From Bombus terrestris (lineage: Eukaryota > Arthropoda > Insecta > Hymenoptera > Apidae), in the NCBI RefSeq assembly GCF_910591885.1, contig NC_063269.1:1426001-1490000 (forward strand): DNA of 64,000 nucleotides. Reading direction: 5' to 3'. Positions 61,973-64,000 of this stretch are shown here, piece after piece (the first letter of the stretch is position 1; each line of letters starts with the position of its first letter). The position numbers and the translations under genes are program-made. The notes beneath the pieces were generated by a model. It worked only from the letters and a program-made list of their open reading frames with translations, ran no database searches and was not told the origin of the DNA.

Positions 61973-64000
61973 AACAATATTTACGACGATGGAATTTTCT
62001 GTTTCAAAAAACTCTGTAAAAATTGATAAAGTACTGGTGAATTTCCAATCACTTATCCTTTACATATTGTGCGCCCATTTTATGTGTCATAAGCTTTAAT
62101 ACTCTTTTAAAATGGCTGTATCCGAGATATATATAGTTTTATTGAATTATCTTATGGACTCTATACTGTGTTGCGAATAAAATACAAATATTTCCCTGAA
62201 CTTGCATATGTGCAATAAAAAACCTAACCTATAAAGCTTCTCCACACATCCAACTTTTGAGGTCGATAGTTTCCTAAGCTTATTAAAATTTAAAAATTAT
62301 TCAAAAATAAGATCCCAGACATTACCCTCTAGATTTAAATATTAAATTCAGCTAGAATCAAACATACGATAATCTTTTATTATTCACTTTATAGTACCAC
62401 GCCAGAATAATTTACTTATAATTCTCAATGAGAATTGATTGTAAACTACTTCCAAATAAAAAAAAAAACATTTCAATCCCAAAATTTACGCTACTTCACG
62501 TTTGAGAAAGATTGAAAGTTTTTTTTACAGACTGTGTAGGGATTACTTTTCTGTTTCACTCATACACTATTGAACTGTTGTCAATTACAGAATATAAACA
62601 TATTTATATATCAGTTTATAAGTAATATATATGCATGTGCCGTTAATAGAGGAAACGGGATACAAAATACACTTTAACAGAGAAATATGCATTTTTAATA
62701 TTGCTATGCACACGAAAAGTTCCCAATTGATGTTAAGTATATTTTCAATGGGGATATCCTCTTTACCTTTAACTTTAAAATAAGACGAATTTGTCAAATC
62801 CCACGCTAGCTTTGTACTCTTACGATGGTTATTATTAGTTGCGATAAAGACAAGTATTGAAACAAATAACAGGCCACTCAAGAAATCACTGAGTAAAGAT
62901 TTTTAAATTAACACTCATAAAAATCTGAGCAAATATAGAAAGTTAGTATATATACATATATGTTTATGTGTATCTTATTAGTAATGTAATATAATTTAGT
63001 GCACTGTGTCTTCGTGAACATAAATTATGAGCCGATTTTACTCCAATATTTAAGAAAATATGTACAATGTTATATACCCGTTAAGTTAATCAAAGATTTG
63101 AGAATAATATTCACTCCCATTTTTCAGTTTGAAACACTGTCATTAATGTTTCAATGAAGAAGTAATTCTTTTACAAATATTCATTAAAAAAACTGCAAAA
63201 AAAAATATGTAAATTTATTTCTAGCATTCATGATAGTTATTCTACAATAGCAATTTTTCTCGAGAACAATAGAATTCTTCACATAATTATTCAAGGTAGT
63301 TATGTTGCATATATTTTGTGTAAGTGTTGCACTTGTCATACATATGCAAACGATTTTCTTTATCATCTTCTTTTTCATCATACATTTTCTTTTGCATTTC
63401 GTATGTTCTTCTTTGGAAGTAAGTAAAAGGTTTACATACTATTCAATACAAAATCATTCATGCCCGCTTATTCCAGAAATTATTACGTCACAGATTATAT
63501 CATACTTATTACGTACTCACTATGCTTATGCTCATAAAAATTAGAAAAAATATTGTCTTAGTAACATAAAATGTATTTTAGTGATATTTATTCGCGTGTT
63601 AAGATCAGTTGCGTTTTTACATCTGCTCAAATGCCGAAAACGATGAAGACTTGAAAACCTTGTACATTCCTAGACTCGATTGACCTTTTTGGATCTCACG
63701 ATAATACCACTCAAAGAATTCTCCAATTCTCGACAAGATATTCTAATCAGTTAAATGAAACGACGCTTGGTTACATGAATGTACATTAATGGAAATTTGA
63801 AGTTCTTGGAGTTTGCTTAAACAAGCTGTGTATTTTCCATTCTTTTTTACTGTTAAACTGTATTATGTGATATGTATTATTACTTTTTCTTATTTAAAAT
63901 ATTCGTTAAAATACGTTTCAAATAATGCTTTTTATTTAGTTTACAATTGTTATATTTCTATTAACAATCCAAATATGATTTACAACGAGCAACATCATGT
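61973..64000. other. AT-rich flank beyond distal H4
   Basis: No gene is seen. The region carries the poly(A)-tailed repeat copy 2 and short featureless open frames. Whether more histone genes follow is beyond the window. Confidence 0.6.
62341..62468 (+). mobile_element. poly(A)-tailed short repeat, copy 2 (plus strand)
   Basis: This is the opposite-orientation partner of the repeat at 59790-59917. It ends in CCAAATAAA and an 11-base A run (62458-62468). It lies about 370 bp after the distal H4 stem-loop. Shared segments include GAATCAAACATAC, AGTACCA and the palindrome-containing core. Confidence 0.55.

Overview
The window is insect nuclear DNA, most likely from a hymenopteran and quite possibly a bee. 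This is inferred from intron-containing eukaryotic genes, animal-type replication-dependent histone genes with 3' stem-loops, insect-like protein sequences, and a mosaic of CpG-rich and AT-rich domains. No species can be named from the sequence alone.

Layout. (1) 1-35 kb: CpG-rich DNA with no gene I can support, only simple repeats, a short TTAA-flanked hairpin element at about 5.9 kb and a weak minus-strand first-exon candidate at 29.0 kb. (2) 35.07-43.79 kb, plus strand: a six-exon gene for delta-1-pyrroline-5-carboxylate synthase (775 aa, bifunctional proline biosynthesis enzyme with a mitochondrial-type N terminus). (3) 45.17-46.96 kb, minus strand and convergent with it: a four-exon gene for the U4/U6 snRNP protein Prp4 (525 aa, seven WD repeats). 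(4) 48.3-62 kb: a replication-dependent histone cluster in the order H4(-) H3(+) H1(-) H2B(-) H2A(+) H3(-) H4(+), all intronless and each followed by a 16-nt histone stem-loop. (5) 62-64 kb: AT-rich DNA without a visible gene.

How the genes relate. All five histone classes are present, with two copies each of H3 and H4 and one each of H1, H2A and H2B. H2A/H2B and the distal H3/H4 pair are compact divergent units sharing 261-bp and 236-bp promoters. The proximal H4/H3 pair is also divergent, but its two halves lie 2.7 kb apart, and the gap holds a decayed Jockey-like non-LTR retrotransposon. H3 and H4 copies are nearly identical in DNA, including their leaders, which fits gene conversion. P5CS and Prp4 are ordinary housekeeping genes with no functional link to the cluster.

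Most noteworthy: the retrotransposon in the split H4-H3 promoter with the promoter core present on both sides; a 32-bp near-perfect palindrome with CCAAT boxes at its tips in the H2A/H2B promoter; a variant stem-loop (TATC loop) on one H4 gene; two opposite poly(A)-tailed repeats around the distal H3/H4 pair; an unexplained ~95-bp repeat in the histone spacers; and a change in base composition between P5CS and Prp4. All alignments were done by eye.
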